Part shown: positions 20,504 to 29,892 of the stretch, piece after piece
Layout: every line of letters begins with the position of its first letter
Position numbering within the stretch: position 1 is the stretch's first letter
Source of the DNA: Streptomyces lienomycini
Lineage (GTDB): Bacteria > Actinomycetota > Actinomycetes > Streptomycetales > Streptomycetaceae
Length of the DNA: 64,000 bases
Direction of reading: 5' to 3'
Assembly: GCF_027947595.1 (NCBI RefSeq)
Contig: NZ_CP116257.1
Coordinates: 62,001 to 126,000, forward strand
Program-made: the position numbers and the translations under genes
The notes under the pieces: generated by a model
Seen by the model: the letters and a program-made list of their open reading frames with translations, nothing else
Database searches by the model: none
Told to the model about the DNA's origin: nothing

Positions 20504-21328
20504 TCACTGCGTCACCGTGAAGTTCCGCAGGATCGCCGCCGTCAGATCCGGGTCGCCCTCCGTCTTGATCCGGTCCGCCACCGCCTGCGGGGTCACGCGG
20601 CCGCAGGCCAGGAGGAAGTACGTCTCCCAGTCGAGGGTGAGGGTGGCGGCGGGGCCGAGGGCGGGGGACGTCTCGAGGGTGCCGCGGCCCTGGATGTCGA
20701 CGCGGATGGTGCGCAGGAACTCGACCGGGCCGTTGACGTCGAAGACGACGGCCGAGCTGCGCGGCGCGTCCGCCCGCTCGGCGACGACGGCGGGCAGCTC
20801 GGAGAGCAGCACGTCACGGGCGACGTGCGCGCCGGGGGAGTCCAGGTCGCCGGGGCGGCCGAGGGCCGTGCGCAGGTCCTGCTCGTGCGCCCAGACGTCG
20901 AAGGCGTGCCGGCGCATGGAGTCGTGCAGGGTCAGTTCGGTGCCGAGCGGGCCGCGCACCTTGGCGCCGGGGTCCCGGGACTCGTTCCGCAGCTGGCGGT
21001 TGCGCCGGATGATCATGTACTCCAGCTCGGACGTCATCTCCGGCGCCGTGTGGTGGCGGCGGACGTCGACCTGCATCTCCATGTAGCGCTGGTGGTCGTT
21101 GGTGACGTGGTAGAGGTCGCGCGGGAGCGTGTGGATGGGACGGGGGTCGCCGAGCATCTCTGAGTCCAGGCCCAGGACGTGGGAGACGATGTCGCGCACC
21201 GACCAGCCCGGGCAGGGGGTGCGGCGGTTCCACTCTGCCTCCACAAGCGGCTGGACCAGCTCGGATATCGCCTCGATGGAGTGAGTCCAGGCGTCGGCGT
21301 AGGGCTGGAGGGTGGGATGCAGACTCAC
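20504..21328 (-). CDS. Maleylpyruvate isomerase family (mycothiol-dependent) protein
   Basis: A DinB-fold protein of 274 aa. The N-terminal domain shows WSVRDIVSHVLGLDSEM and RRHAFDVWAHEQDLRTALG, the metal-binding pattern of mycothiol-dependent maleylpyruvate isomerase homologs. The C-terminal 80 residues look like an SCP2/MDMPI-C lid. It probably uses mycothiol and a divalent metal; the substrate is unknown and no aromatic-degradation genes are nearby. Confidence 0.85.
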   Translation of the reverse strand: MSLHPTLQPYADAWTHSIEAISELVQPLVEAEWNRRTPCPGWSVRDIVSHVLGLDSEMLGDPRPIHTLPRDLYHVTNDHQRYMEMQVDVRRHHTAPEMTSELEYMIIRRNRQLRNESRDPGAKVRGPLGTELTLHDSMRRHAFDVWAHEQDLRTALGRPGDLDSPGAHVARDVLLSELPAVVAERADAPRSSAVVFDVNGPVEFLRTIRVDIQGRGTLETSPALGPAATLTLDWETYFLLACGRVTPQAVADRIKTEGDPDLTAAILRNFTVTQ

Positions 21329-21497
21329 GGAACGGGACCCCTCGGCGGTCGGTACACGGGCGTGTGGTGGCGGCGGTGGCTGCGGTCGGCGGGCGTCTTG
21401 GAACGCTAAGTTACGCTGCTGTGCGGCACCCCGGCAGTGCTTTCGTGTGACGATCGTAGGCCCGTGTGGACGGCTCGAATGCCAGGACGGTGGTAGT

Positions 21498-22292
21498 GTG
21501 CGCGCCTCTTTGATTCAAATCGCCGTGAACGAGGACGAACCGGTCGAAGAACGTCGCCTGCGGGCGGCGGCTCTGGTGCGGGAACAGGCGGGCGCCGACC
21601 TCGTCGTGCTGCCGGAGCTGTGGACCACGGGCGCGTTCGCCTTCGAGGACTTCTACCCGGCGGCCGAACCGCTGCGGGGCCCGACGTACGAGGTGATGGC
21701 GAAGGCGGCGAGCGATGCGGGCGTGTGGCTGCACGCGGGGTCGGTCCCCGAGCGCGGCCCGGACGGGCGGCTCTACAACACCTCTCTCCTCCTCTCCCCC
21801 TCCGGTGACCTGGTCGCCTCCTACCGCAAGATCCACCGCTTCGGCTTCGACAAGGGCGAGGCCGTGCTGATGGGGGCGGGACACGAGCCGGTGACGGTCC
21901 GCCTGCCGGAGACCGTCCTCGGGGTGGCGACCTGCTACGACCTCCGCTTCCCCGAACTCTTCCGCTCCCTCGTCGACGACGGTGCCGAGACCCTCGTCGT
22001 CCCGGCGGGCTGGCCGGAGCGCCGCCGGGCCCACTGGACGCTGCTGGCCCAGGCACGGGCGGTGGAGAACCAGGCGTTCGTCCTCGCCTGCGGAACGGCC
22101 GGGACACACGCCGGAGTTCCGCAGGCCGGTCACTCGATCGTGGTCGATCCGTGGGGCGAGGTGCTCGCCGAGGCCGGCGCGGACGAGGAGGTCCTCACGG
22201 TGGAGTTCGACCCGGCGAAGGCGGCGCGGACCCGGGAGCAGTTCCCGGCCCTGAAGGACCGGGTGCTGGGTCTGGAGCCGCCGCGGCGGTAG
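21498..22292 (+). CDS. Carbon-nitrogen hydrolase (nitrilase superfamily amidase)
   Basis: A cytoplasmic amidase-type enzyme of 264 aa. The catalytic triad is visible: Glu40 in VVLPELWTTG, Lys111 in YRKIHRFG and Cys146 in VATCYDLRFPEL. It is closest to the omega-amidase/NIT-like branch, which deaminates omega-amides or repairs deaminated metabolites. GTG start after AGGACGG. It is divergent from the maleylpyruvate isomerase family gene. Confidence 0.92.
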   Translation: MRASLIQIAVNEDEPVEERRLRAAALVREQAGADLVVLPELWTTGAFAFEDFYPAAEPLRGPTYEVMAKAASDAGVWLHAGSVPERGPDGRLYNTSLLLSPSGDLVASYRKIHRFGFDKGEAVLMGAGHEPVTVRLPETVLGVATCYDLRFPELFRSLVDDGAETLVVPAGWPERRRAHWTLLAQARAVENQAFVLACGTAGTHAGVPQAGHSIVVDPWGEVLAEAGADEEVLTVEFDPAKAARTREQFPALKDRVLGLEPPRR

Positions 22293-22367
22293 CCCGGCAC
22301 GGCGGCGGACGGGACGCGGCGGCGCGCATCGGCGAGGACCGCCGCCGCGCCTCCTACACTCCCGCGC

Positions 22368-22826
22368 ATGGAGTCCACCGGTGTCCCCGCGGTCCGGCGC
22401 ATCCGGATCCCGTCCGACGGCGCCCACTTCGCCTCGGCGTTCGAGCTTCCGCTCTCCGGGCTGCCGCGCCGCACCGCGGAGGAGTGGGCCCGGACCACCT
22501 TCGAGGACACCCCGGAGCTGCTGCGGGAACTGCTCCGGGCGGGCTGGAGGGGCGTGCTGGGCCTGCGTCTGGGCCCGCGGTCCTCGGCGCGGCACGTGAT
22601 CGGATGGCGCACGGTGGAGGCCGGGCCGGGCCGGATCACCCTGGAGGCCCGCGCCCCCGCGCTGACCGCCCGCAACGTCGTCACCGTCGACGGCACGCGA
22701 CTGGTCTGGGCGACGTACGTGAACTTCGAGCGCCGGACCGGCCGGGCGCGGTGGTCCCTGGCCGCGCCGGTGCACCACCTGGCCGTGCCGCTGCTCCTCG
22801 GCCGCGCCGTCCGCCGTTCGGCGTGA
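22368..22826 (+). CDS. Conserved hypothetical protein (DUF2867-like)
   Basis: A 152-aa soluble protein with no signal. The pattern WRGVLGLRLGPRSSARHVIGW and LVWATYVNFERRTGRARWSLAAPVHH suggests a DUF2867/SRPBCC-like beta fold; this assignment is tentative. Codon use is normal. It follows the amidase by 75 bases and may be cotranscribed. It converges with the LURP-one gene. Confidence 0.6.
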   Translation: MESTGVPAVRRIRIPSDGAHFASAFELPLSGLPRRTAEEWARTTFEDTPELLRELLRAGWRGVLGLRLGPRSSARHVIGWRTVEAGPGRITLEARAPALTARNVVTVDGTRLVWATYVNFERRTGRARWSLAAPVHHLAVPLLLGRAVRRSA

Positions 22827-22847
22827 GGCCCGGCCGGCCCGCGCTCC

Positions 22848-23342
22848 TCAGTCGTCCTCCCGCTCCTTCTGAGCCAGGTGGATCACACACACCGTCAGGG
22901 CGATGAGCAGAGCGGGGTCGGCGTCGTCCCGTACGACGTCCACGCCGTAGGTGTCCCGGAGGGTCAGCCACCGGCGGGAGACGACGGCCAGCAGTTCACC
23001 GTCGTACTCGACGGCGAACTCCCGGTCGAGGATCTTGCCGCTGACGTCCAGCTCGGTACCGTCCGCCAGGGTGACCCGGTAGTGGTTGCGCAGCAGGGAG
23101 AGACGTTTCCGCTTGATCCTGGCCAGCGGCTCGCCGCCCCGCTCGATCACCATCGTGTCGCGCAGGGCGAACATCTTCTGGTGGATGTCGATGAGCACGC
23201 GCCCCTGGGTGTCCTTCAGTTCCCAGGTGTCCCGCAGCCGCATCGCCTTGCCGTCGACGAGGAAGACCTTGTTGCCGTTGTCGTCCTCGATCCAGTAGTC
23301 GTCACCGATACCGAGGAGCCGGTCGTACACGAGGAATCTCAT
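22848..23342 (-). CDS. LURP-one-related (tubby-like) family protein
   Basis: A 164-aa protein with the phospholipid-scramblase/LURP-one beta-barrel pattern: MRFLVYDRLLGIGDDYWIED, DGKAMRLRDTWELKD, IDIHQKMFALRDTMVIERGG and a C-terminal hydrophobic helix ADPALLIALTVCVIHLA. Members may bind lipids or DNA; no biochemical role is known in bacteria. ATG at 23342 gives the typical family start. It stands upstream of nothing in particular and is probably monocistronic. Confidence 0.85.
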   Translation of the reverse strand: MRFLVYDRLLGIGDDYWIEDDNGNKVFLVDGKAMRLRDTWELKDTQGRVLIDIHQKMFALRDTMVIERGGEPLARIKRKRLSLLRNHYRVTLADGTELDVSGKILDREFAVEYDGELLAVVSRRWLTLRDTYGVDVVRDDADPALLIALTVCVIHLAQKEREDD

Positions 23343-23428
23343 GTCCTGACCGCTTCCCCGCCGGGCGCCGGGGAACGCGGCCGGTAGGCCGACAGGCTGA
23401 GTCGGGTCGCGTGCGGTGTCCGCACGGG

Positions 23429-23680
23429 TCAGGAGCCGTAGCCGTTGTGGTAGCCGTCCTGGGGGTGGTGGTGGGGCCGTTCCTCGACGACCGGGGTCGT
23501 CGGCGGCACCACGACGCGGCGGCGCCGGGCGATGCTGCTGAACGTGGCGATCCCGATCAGGCCGACGATCATGAAGATGACCCCGACCAGGTCGAGGTTG
23601 ACGCCCTGCATGTCCCAGTCGGTCGCGAACGTGAGGATGGCTCCCACGGCGATGAGGATGATGCACCCGCCGAGGCCCAT
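23429..23680 (-). CDS. Small membrane protein (DUF6458-like)
   Basis: An 83-aa protein with two membrane helices (GLGGCIILIAVGAILTFATD and LVGVIFMIVGLIGIATF) joined by a DMQGVNLD turn, and a His/Pro-rich C-tail (PHHHPQDGYHNGYGS). Very common in Streptomyces; function unknown. ATG is preceded by GGGAGG. Confidence 0.85.
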   Translation of the reverse strand: MGLGGCIILIAVGAILTFATDWDMQGVNLDLVGVIFMIVGLIGIATFSSIARRRRVVVPPTTPVVEERPHHHPQDGYHNGYGS

Positions 23681-23804
23681 GAGTGTTGCCTCCCTGTAGA
23701 TCCGGTCGGTTCCGGGTTTCCGGTCGATCCGGTTCCGTGCGGGTACCCCCGGCCGGAACACACATGCGGGGCAGGGGTGTTCGGGCCGGGGAGCGCGCGG
23801 GGGA

Positions 23805-25100
23805 TCAGCCCTCCAGGAACGCCACCAGCGCGTTGGCCAGCAGGTGCGGGTCGTCGGCGCCGCACAACTCCCGGGCGCTGTGCATCGACAGGATGGCCAC
23901 GCCGATGTCGACGGTGCTGATGCCGTGCCGGGCGGCGGTGATGGGGCCGATGGTCGTGCCGCACGGCATGGAGTTGTTGGAGACGAAGGTCTGGAAGGGG
24001 ACGTCCGCCTTCTCGCAGGCGGCGGCGAACACCGCGCGGCCCGAACCGTCGGTGGCGTAGCGGTTGTTGACGTTGACCTTGAGGATGGGGCCGCCGCCCG
24101 CGCGCGGGTGGTGCGTCGGGTCGTGCCGCTCCGCGTAGTTGGGGTGGACGGCGTGGCCCGTGTCGGAGGAGAGGCAGACCGTGCCGGCGAAGGCGCGCGC
24201 CCGGTCCTCGTAGGAGCCGCCGCGGGCGAACACGGAGCGCTCCAGCACGCCGCCGAGCAGCGGCCCGTCGGCACCCGTGTCCGACTGGGAGCCGGTCTCC
24301 TCGTGGTCGAAGGCGGCGAGGACGGGGATGTACGGCAGGCCGGCGCCGGACGTCGCGACCGCGGCCAGGGCGGCCGTGCCGGCGTGCACGGACAGGAGGT
24401 TGTCCATGCGCGGCCCGGCCACCAGCTCCCGGTCGCGGCCCAGGTACGCCGGGGGTTCCACGGAGTGGGTCATCAGGTCCCAGCCGGTGACCTCGCCGCG
24501 GGCCAGGCCCGCCTCCTCCTCCAGGAAGGCGATGAGGTCGCCGTCGCGCACGTCGCCGAGGCCCCACACGGGCTGGAGGTGGCGCTGCTTGTCGAGCTTG
24601 AGGCCCTCCGTGGAGACGTTGCGGTCCATGTGGATGGCGAGCTGCGGGACGCGGAGCAGCGGGCGGTCGACGTTGACCAGGCGGGTGGAGCCGTCGCGCA
24701 GCGAGAGGCGGCCGGCCAGGCCCAGGTCCCGGTCGAGCCAGGAGTTCATCAGCGGGCCGCCGTAGATCTCCACGGCGACCTGCCGCCAGCCGTGCGACCC
24801 GGTGTCCGGGCGGGGCTTGACGCGCAGGTTGGGGGAGTCGGTGTGGGCGCCGACGATACGGAAGGGGGTGTGCGCCGCGGCGCCCTCCGGGACGTACCAG
24901 GCGATGATCGCACCGCCGCGCAGGACGTACTTGCCGCCGCTCGTCCCGTCCCAGGCGTCCGTCTCCGCGACCTGCCTGAAGCCGGCCTTCTCCAGCCGCT
25001 CTGCGGCACTCGCCACGGCGTGGTACGGCGTGGGGCTCGCCGCCAGGAAGGTCATCAGGTCGTTGGTGTGGCCGCGGTCGAAGCGGGGGGGTGCGCTCAT
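23805..25100 (-). CDS. M18 family aminopeptidase (aspartyl aminopeptidase type)
   Basis: Zinc metallo-aminopeptidase of 431 aa, cytosolic and usually dodecameric. Metal-site motifs are GAHTDSPNLRVKP near the N-terminus, the DHEETGSQSDTGADG segment with the catalytic Glu, and SSDTGHAVHPNY. It removes N-terminal acidic or neutral residues from peptides. The ATG at 25100 is chosen because AAGGTG lies 6 bases before it; a GTG three codons earlier is possible. It may act downstream of proteasome or Clp products (inference). Confidence 0.93.
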   Translation of the reverse strand: MSAPPRFDRGHTNDLMTFLAASPTPYHAVASAAERLEKAGFRQVAETDAWDGTSGGKYVLRGGAIIAWYVPEGAAAHTPFRIVGAHTDSPNLRVKPRPDTGSHGWRQVAVEIYGGPLMNSWLDRDLGLAGRLSLRDGSTRLVNVDRPLLRVPQLAIHMDRNVSTEGLKLDKQRHLQPVWGLGDVRDGDLIAFLEEEAGLARGEVTGWDLMTHSVEPPAYLGRDRELVAGPRMDNLLSVHAGTAALAAVATSGAGLPYIPVLAAFDHEETGSQSDTGADGPLLGGVLERSVFARGGSYEDRARAFAGTVCLSSDTGHAVHPNYAERHDPTHHPRAGGGPILKVNVNNRYATDGSGRAVFAAACEKADVPFQTFVSNNSMPCGTTIGPITAARHGISTVDIGVAILSMHSARELCGADDPHLLANALVAFLEG

Positions 25101-25197
25101 GGGGTTCACCTTAACGACGTACGAGGACCCGCTTCCCGTCTGGCGGGAGCGGGCCCTCGTGGGGACGTGCGGAACGGGCGGAGGTGCCGGGCCTGTC

Positions 25198-27024
25198 CTA
25201 GAACGCGGCCTCGTCCAGCTCCATCAGGTCCAGCTCGACGCCCTGGGCGGTCTTGCGGGCGAGGGTGAGGCCGGGCAGGACGTTGGCGGCGAAGAACTTC
25301 GCGGCGGCGATCTTGCCGGTGTAGAAGGCCTTGTCCTTGGCGGACGCGGTCGGCAGCTTCTCGGCGGCGATCGCCGCGCCCTTGAGGAGCAGGTAGCCGA
25401 CGATCACGTCGCCGGAGGCCTGGAGCAGGCGGGTGGTGTTGAGGCCCACCTTGTAGATGTTCTTGACGTCCTGCTCGGTGGCCGCGAGGTCGGTGAGCAT
25501 CAGGCCGACGATGGCCTCCAGCTCGACGGCGGCCTTGGCCAGGTGCTCGCGGGCGCCGGACAGCTCCTCGCCGCCGGTGGCGAGGGCCAGGAACTTCTTG
25601 ATGTCCTCGGCGAGGGAGTTCAGCGCGGCGCCCTGGTTGCGGACGATCTTCCGGAAGAAGAAGTCCTGGCCCTGGATCGCCGTGGTGCCCTCGTACAGGG
25701 TGTCGATCTTGGCGTCGCGGATGTACTGCTCGATCGGGTACTCCTGGAGGAACCCGGAGCCGCCGAAGGTCTGCAGCGACTGCGCGAGCTGCTCGTACGC
25801 CTTCTCCGAGCCGTAGCCCTTGACGACGGGCAGGAGCAGGTCGTTGAGCGCGTGCTCGGCGGACGCGTCCTCGCCGTTCGCCTCCTTGACCTGGATCTCG
25901 TCCTGCACGGAGGCGGTGTACATGACCAGCGCGCGCATGCCCTCGGCGTACGCCTTCTGCGTCATGAGGGAGCGGCGGACGTCCGGGTGGTGCGTGATGG
26001 TGACCTTGGGGGCCGCCTTGTCCATGAAGTTGGCCAGGTCGGGGCCCTGGACACGCTCCTTGGCGTACTCCAGGGCGTTGAGGTAGCCCGTGGAGAGGGT
26101 GGAGATCGCCTTCGTGCCGACCATCATGCGGGCGAACTCGATGATGCGGAACATCTGGCGGATGCCGTCGTGCCTGTCGCCGATCAGCCAGCCCTTGGCG
26201 GGGTGGCGGTCGCCGAAGGTCATCTCGCAGGTGTTGGAGGCCTTCAGGCCCATCTTGTGCTCGACGTTGGTGGCGTAGACGCCGTTGCGCTCGCCCAGCT
26301 CGCCGGTCTCGAAGTCGAACTCGTACTTGGGGACCAGGAAGAGGGACAGGCCCTTGGTGCCGGGGCCGGCACCCTCGGGGCGGGCGAGGACGTAGTGGAG
26401 GATGTTCTCCGACATGTCGTGCTCGCCGGACGTGATGAAGCGCTTCACGCCCTCGATGTGCCAGGAGCCGTCGGCCTGCTCGACGGCCTTGGTGCGGCCG
26501 GCGCCGACGTCCGAACCGGCGTCCGGCTCGGTGAGGACCATGGTGGAGCCCCACTGCTTCTCGACGGCGATCGAGGCGATGTGCTTCTGGACCTCGTTGC
26601 CCTCCTCGAAGAGGATGCCGGCGAAAGCGGGGCCGGAGGAGTACATCCACACGGCCGGGTTGGCGCCGAGGATCAGCTCCGCGTACGCCCAGATCAGGGA
26701 GCGCGGCGAGGTGGTGCCGCCGATCTCCTCGGGCAGGCCGAGCCGCCAGTACTCGGAGTCCATGAAGGCCTGGTAGCTCTTCTTGAAGGACGCCGGGACC
26801 GGCGCGGTGCTGGTCTCCGGGTCGAAGACCGGCGGGTTGCGGTCGGCGTCGGTGAAGGACTCGGCCAGCTCGTTCTCGGAGAGGCGGGTCAGCTCCTCGA
26901 GGACGCTCTTGGCGGTGTCCGTGTCCATCTCCGCGAACGGGCCCGTGCCGTACACCTTGTCGCGGCCGAGCACCTCGAAGAGGTTGAACTCGATGTCCCG
27001 GAGATTCGGCTTGTAGTGCCCCAT
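25198..27024 (-). CDS. Acyl-CoA dehydrogenase (FadE, long form)
   Basis: FAD-dependent acyl-CoA dehydrogenase of 608 aa, about 200 residues longer than the classical family, like mycobacterial FadE5-type enzymes with an extra C-terminal domain. Visible are [21 protein letters not shown] (substrate/FAD loop), [18 protein letters not shown] and [15 protein letters not shown]. The C-terminal part [20 protein letters not shown] is the conserved FAD-contact region. It catalyses the first beta-oxidation step. ATG follows AAGGGAG. Two 12-bp dyads upstream suggest control by a TetR-type repressor. Confidence 0.94.
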   Translation of the reverse strand: MGHYKPNLRDIEFNLFEVLGRDKVYGTGPFAEMDTDTAKSVLEELTRLSENELAESFTDADRNPPVFDPETSTAPVPASFKKSYQAFMDSEYWRLGLPEEIGGTTSPRSLIWAYAELILGANPAVWMYSSGPAFAGILFEEGNEVQKHIASIAVEKQWGSTMVLTEPDAGSDVGAGRTKAVEQADGSWHIEGVKRFITSGEHDMSENILHYVLARPEGAGPGTKGLSLFLVPKYEFDFETGELGERNGVYATNVEHKMGLKASNTCEMTFGDRHPAKGWLIGDRHDGIRQMFRIIEFARMMVGTKAISTLSTGYLNALEYAKERVQGPDLANFMDKAAPKVTITHHPDVRRSLMTQKAYAEGMRALVMYTASVQDEIQVKEANGEDASAEHALNDLLLPVVKGYGSEKAYEQLAQSLQTFGGSGFLQEYPIEQYIRDAKIDTLYEGTTAIQGQDFFFRKIVRNQGAALNSLAEDIKKFLALATGGEELSGAREHLAKAAVELEAIVGLMLTDLAATEQDVKNIYKVGLNTTRLLQASGDVIVGYLLLKGAAIAAEKLPTASAKDKAFYTGKIAAAKFFAANVLPGLTLARKTAQGVELDLMELDEAAF

Positions 27025-27078
27025 GGCGACGCTCCCTTGAGAGATCGGCGAGGCACTGGCTCCTCGCATCCGTACACG

Positions 27079-27115
27079 TACCAACTAGTAGCTCCGATGA
27101 TGCTACCCGTCGGTA
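27079..27115. promoter_or_regulatory. Pair of TACY-N4-RGTA dyads upstream of fadE
   Basis: TACCAACTAGTA (27079-27090) and TACCCGTCGGTA (27104-27115) share the pattern TACY-N4-RGTA and are 25 bp apart, about 2.4 helical turns. They sit 55-91 bp upstream of the acyl-CoA dehydrogenase start and just before the divergent SseB-like gene. Next to them, TCGTTACTCGTTAC is a direct repeat in the promoter of the latter. Confidence 0.45.
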
Positions 27116-27172
27116 ATAAGAAGCAACCCCGAGCCGCCCATCTGTGACTCGTTACTCGTTACGCTGTGCGGC

Positions 27173-27643
27173 ATGTACGGCTACGACCAGACCGCGGGCC
27201 AACAGCAGCAGCAGTACGCCCCGCCCCCGCAGCAGCCGATGGGCGGCGGGTACGGGCAGCAGCCGCCGCTGTACCCCGAGCCGTCCCCGCCCTCGCTCGC
27301 GGACGCGGTGCGCGCCTTCACCACCGGCCAGATGTCCGCCGAGGACTTCCAGCAGATCTTCGCGACCTCGAAGGTCTACTGCCCGCGCGGCGACAACCCC
27401 GGCTTCCTCGCGCTGCACAACACCCAGCAGCCGGTGATCCCGATGTTCACCGGCCTGAAGGAGCTGCGCCGGTACGCGGGCAAGGAGTCGAAGTACTTCG
27501 TGATCACCGGAGCCGAGGTGATCGACCTGCTGCCGACCGGCTACGGCTTCGTCCTGGACATGGAGGGCGAGCACCGGATGGTGTTCGACGCGAAGGCTGT
27601 CGAACAGATGGTCGATTTCGCGATGCGTCGCATGTACGGCTAG
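27173..27643 (+). CDS. SseB-like domain protein
   Basis: A 156-aa cytoplasmic protein. The first 40 residues are Gln/Pro/Gly-rich (QQQQQYAPPPQQPMGGGYG), then a helical-beta domain (SLADAVRAFTTGQMSAEDFQ, PVIPMFTGLKELRRYAGKES, GAEVIDLLPTGYGFVLDME) that matches the SseB N-terminal domain pattern. The function of SseB-fold proteins in actinomycetes is unknown; some neighbour secretion genes. A textbook terminator follows. Confidence 0.75.
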   Translation: MYGYDQTAGQQQQQYAPPPQQPMGGGYGQQPPLYPEPSPPSLADAVRAFTTGQMSAEDFQQIFATSKVYCPRGDNPGFLALHNTQQPVIPMFTGLKELRRYAGKESKYFVITGAEVIDLLPTGYGFVLDMEGEHRMVFDAKAVEQMVDFAMRRMYG

Positions 27644-27666
27644 GCGCCACCCGCGTCCTGCTCGTG

Positions 27667-27696
27667 AGCCCGGAGGGAATGCCCTCCGGGCTTTTG
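27667..27696 (+). terminator. Rho-independent terminator with T-tract
   Basis: Perfect 11-bp stem AGCCCGGAGGG / CCCTCCGGGCT with an AATG loop followed by TTTTG. One of few in the window with a T-run. Confidence 0.92.
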
Positions 27697-27706
27697 TGGT
27701 TCCTGG

Positions 27707-27735
27707 TGGCAAGAAGTTCAACGCTCAACTAAAGT
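27707..27735 (+). promoter_or_regulatory. Candidate promoter of the pirin gene
   Basis: TGGCAA (27707-27712), 17 bases, then TAAAGT (27730-27735) followed by GGGGC. The -10 fits the HrdB-type consensus. Direct repeats TTCAAC/CTCAAC lie in the spacer and may be a regulator site. The same -10 plus GGGGC block precedes the SpoIIE phosphatase gene at 31988. Confidence 0.5.
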
Positions 27736-27763
27736 GGGGCGTACGCCGCCCGAGGAGGTCGAC

Positions 27764-28741
27764 ATGCCCGCAGTGACCGTCGAGAACCCGTTGACGCTGC
27801 CCCGCGTATCCGCGCCCGCCGACGCCGTCGCGCGTCCCGTGCTCACCGTCACGACCGCGCCCAGCGGTTTCGAGGGCGAGGGCTTCCCGGTGCGCCGCGC
27901 GTTCGCCGGGATCAACTACCGCCATCTCGACCCGTTCATCATGATGGACCAGATGGGTGAGGTGGAGTACGCGCCCGGAGAGCCCAAGGGCACCCCCTGG
28001 CACCCGCACCGCGGCTTCGAGACCGTGACCTACATCGTCGACGGGATCTTCGACCACCAGGACTCCAACGGTGGCGGCGGCACCATCACCAACGGCGACA
28101 CGCAGTGGATGACGGCGGGCTCCGGGCTGCTGCACATCGAGGCGCCGCCGGAGCAGCTGGTGATGTCCGGCGGGCTCTTCCACGGGCTCCAGCTGTGGGT
28201 GAACCTGCCGGCCAAGGACAAGATGATGGCCCCCCGGTACCAGGACATCCGCAGCGGCAGCGTCCAGCTGCTCACCTCCCCGGACGGCGGCGCGCTGCTG
28301 CGCGTCATCGCCGGTGAGCTGGACGGCCACGAGGGCCCCGGCATCACGCACACGCCGATCACGATGGTCCACGCGACGCTGGCGCCGGGCGCCGAGGTCA
28401 CCCTGCCCTGGCGGGAGGACTTCAACGGCCTCGCCTACGTCATGGCCGGGCGCGGGTCGGTGGGCGCCGAGCGGCGTCCGGTCCACCTCGGGCAGACCGC
28501 CGTCTTCGGCGCCGGGGGCGCGCTGACCGTCCGCGCGGACGAGAAGCAGGACGCGCACACCCCGGACCTGGAGGTCGTGCTGCTCGGCGGGCGGCCGATC
28601 CGGGAGCCGATGGCCCACTACGGCCCGTTCGTGATGAACACCAAGGACGAGCTGATGCAGGCCTTCGAGGACTTCCAGAAGGGCCGTCTGGGGACCGTCC
28701 CGGCCGTGCACGGGATGTCGGACGAGGGCCCCGGCGCCTGA
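27764..28741 (+). CDS. Pirin family protein
   Basis: Cupin-fold pirin, 325 aa. The N-domain holds the iron ligands in [16 protein letters not shown] and the later His in [13 protein letters not shown]; the C-terminal cupin follows. Some pirins are quercetin dioxygenases, others redox sensors. The ATG follows a very good CGAGGAGG site. Likely stress- or redox-controlled, judging by the family (inference). Confidence 0.93.
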   Translation: MPAVTVENPLTLPRVSAPADAVARPVLTVTTAPSGFEGEGFPVRRAFAGINYRHLDPFIMMDQMGEVEYAPGEPKGTPWHPHRGFETVTYIVDGIFDHQDSNGGGGTITNGDTQWMTAGSGLLHIEAPPEQLVMSGGLFHGLQLWVNLPAKDKMMAPRYQDIRSGSVQLLTSPDGGALLRVIAGELDGHEGPGITHTPITMVHATLAPGAEVTLPWREDFNGLAYVMAGRGSVGAERRPVHLGQTAVFGAGGALTVRADEKQDAHTPDLEVVLLGGRPIREPMAHYGPFVMNTKDELMQAFEDFQKGRLGTVPAVHGMSDEGPGA

Positions 28742-28752
28742 GCACGCGTCAC

Positions 28753-28787
28753 CCGGGCGGGCCGTCCGCGCAGGACAGCCCGCCCGG
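28753..28787 (+). terminator. Hairpin terminator of the pirin gene
   Basis: CCGGGCGGGC-GTCC pairs with GGAC-GCCCGCCCGG around GCGCA, with one mismatched pair, 12 bases after the pirin stop codon. Confidence 0.75.
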
Positions 28788-28806
28788 CGCGTGATCGGCT
28801 GGGGAC

Positions 28807-29892
28807 GTGCAGTTGCTCCCCGGCCCGGTGCGCCGGTTCGCCGCCTGGTGCGCCGTCATCCTGCTCGCCAGCGGTGTCGCGTACGTCGCGATCCGGCTCT
28901 GCGTCGAGTTCCGCACCGCGGTGACCCCGGCCCTGCTGGCGCTGCTCGGCACCGCCCTGCTCAGACCGTTGCACGCGCGCCTCGTGAAGGCCCATGTGCA
29001 GCGGTCGCTGGCCGCCGGGCTGACCTGCGTCGCCGTACTGGCCGTGGTCGGCGGGGCCGTGTACATCGTCGTCTCCGCGCTCGTCCGGACCGGCGACCAG
29101 ATCATCGACTCGCTCCGGCACGCGGCCAAGGGCGTCGCCGACCACTTCGGCGCGGCGGGGACCTCGCTGGACGACGTCGCGTCCAACGCGCGCGAGCTGC
29201 TGGGCAAGTTCGGCGGCACGGCCGCCTCGGGCGTGGTGACCGGGATCAGTGTCGTCGGCGAGATGCTGGCCATGGCCGTGCTCGCCCTGCTGCTGGTCTT
29301 CTTCTTCCTGCGCGACTCCGACCGGGCCGCCGGCACCGTGCGCGCCGTCGCCCCGCCCGGCGGCGCCGACATGGTCGAGGCCATGGCACGGCGCGCGTTC
29401 GGGGCCGTCGAGGGCTTCATGCGGGGCACCACCCTGATCGCCCTCATCGACGCGGTCTGCATCACGGTCGGCCTGCTCGTCCTGCGCGTTCCCGGCGCGG
29501 TCGGGCTCGGGGCGCTGGTCTTCGTGGGCGCCTACATCCCGTACCTGGGCGCGTTCATCTCCGGCGCCGTCGCCGTCCTGGTGGCGCTGGCGGACCGGGG
29601 CTTCGTCGTCGCGCTGTGGGCCCTCGGGGTGGTGCTGGCGGTGCAGGTGCTGGAGGGGCACGTGCTCCAGCCGATGATCCAGAGCCGGACCGTGCAGATG
29701 CACCCGGCCGTCGTGCTGCTGGCGCTCACCGCGGGCGCGTCGGTGGCGGGCATCCTGGGGATGCTCCTCGCCGTCCCGCTGACGGCCGCGGCGTTCGGCA
29801 TCGTGCACGAGCTCCAGGGGCGTTACGGGGCGGACAGGACCTCCGGGTCGACCGAGGGACCGGCGCCGTCCTCCGGGGCGGCGGACTCGTAG
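28807..29892 (+). CDS. AI-2E family transporter (PerM-like)
   Basis: A 361-aa membrane protein of the PF01594 group. It has two N-terminal helices, a helix pair near residues 65-95, a long amphipathic outer segment ([20 protein letters not shown]) and a C-terminal bundle with [20 protein letters not shown] and [20 protein letters not shown], the conserved family signature. Members export signals or act in Na+/H+ exchange; the cargo is unknown. The GTG start is weakly supported. Its last 70 bases overlap the convergent SpoIIE phosphatase gene. Confidence 0.88.
   Translation: MQLLPGPVRRFAAWCAVILLASGVAYVAIRLCVEFRTAVTPALLALLGTALLRPLHARLVKAHVQRSLAAGLTCVAVLAVVGGAVYIVVSALVRTGDQIIDSLRHAAKGVADHFGAAGTSLDDVASNARELLGKFGGTAASGVVTGISVVGEMLAMAVLALLLVFFFLRDSDRAAGTVRAVAPPGGADMVEAMARRAFGAVEGFMRGTTLIALIDAVCITVGLLVLRVPGAVGLGALVFVGAYIPYLGAFISGAVAVLVALADRGFVVALWALGVVLAVQVLEGHVLQPMIQSRTVQMHPAVVLLALTAGASVAGILGMLLAVPLTAAAFGIVHELQGRYGADRTSGSTEGPAPSSGAADS

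Noticed and set aside
23753..23785. Terminator after the M18 aminopeptidase gene
   Set aside because: Only a 6-base GAACAC/GTGTTC pairing around a long loop; too weak.
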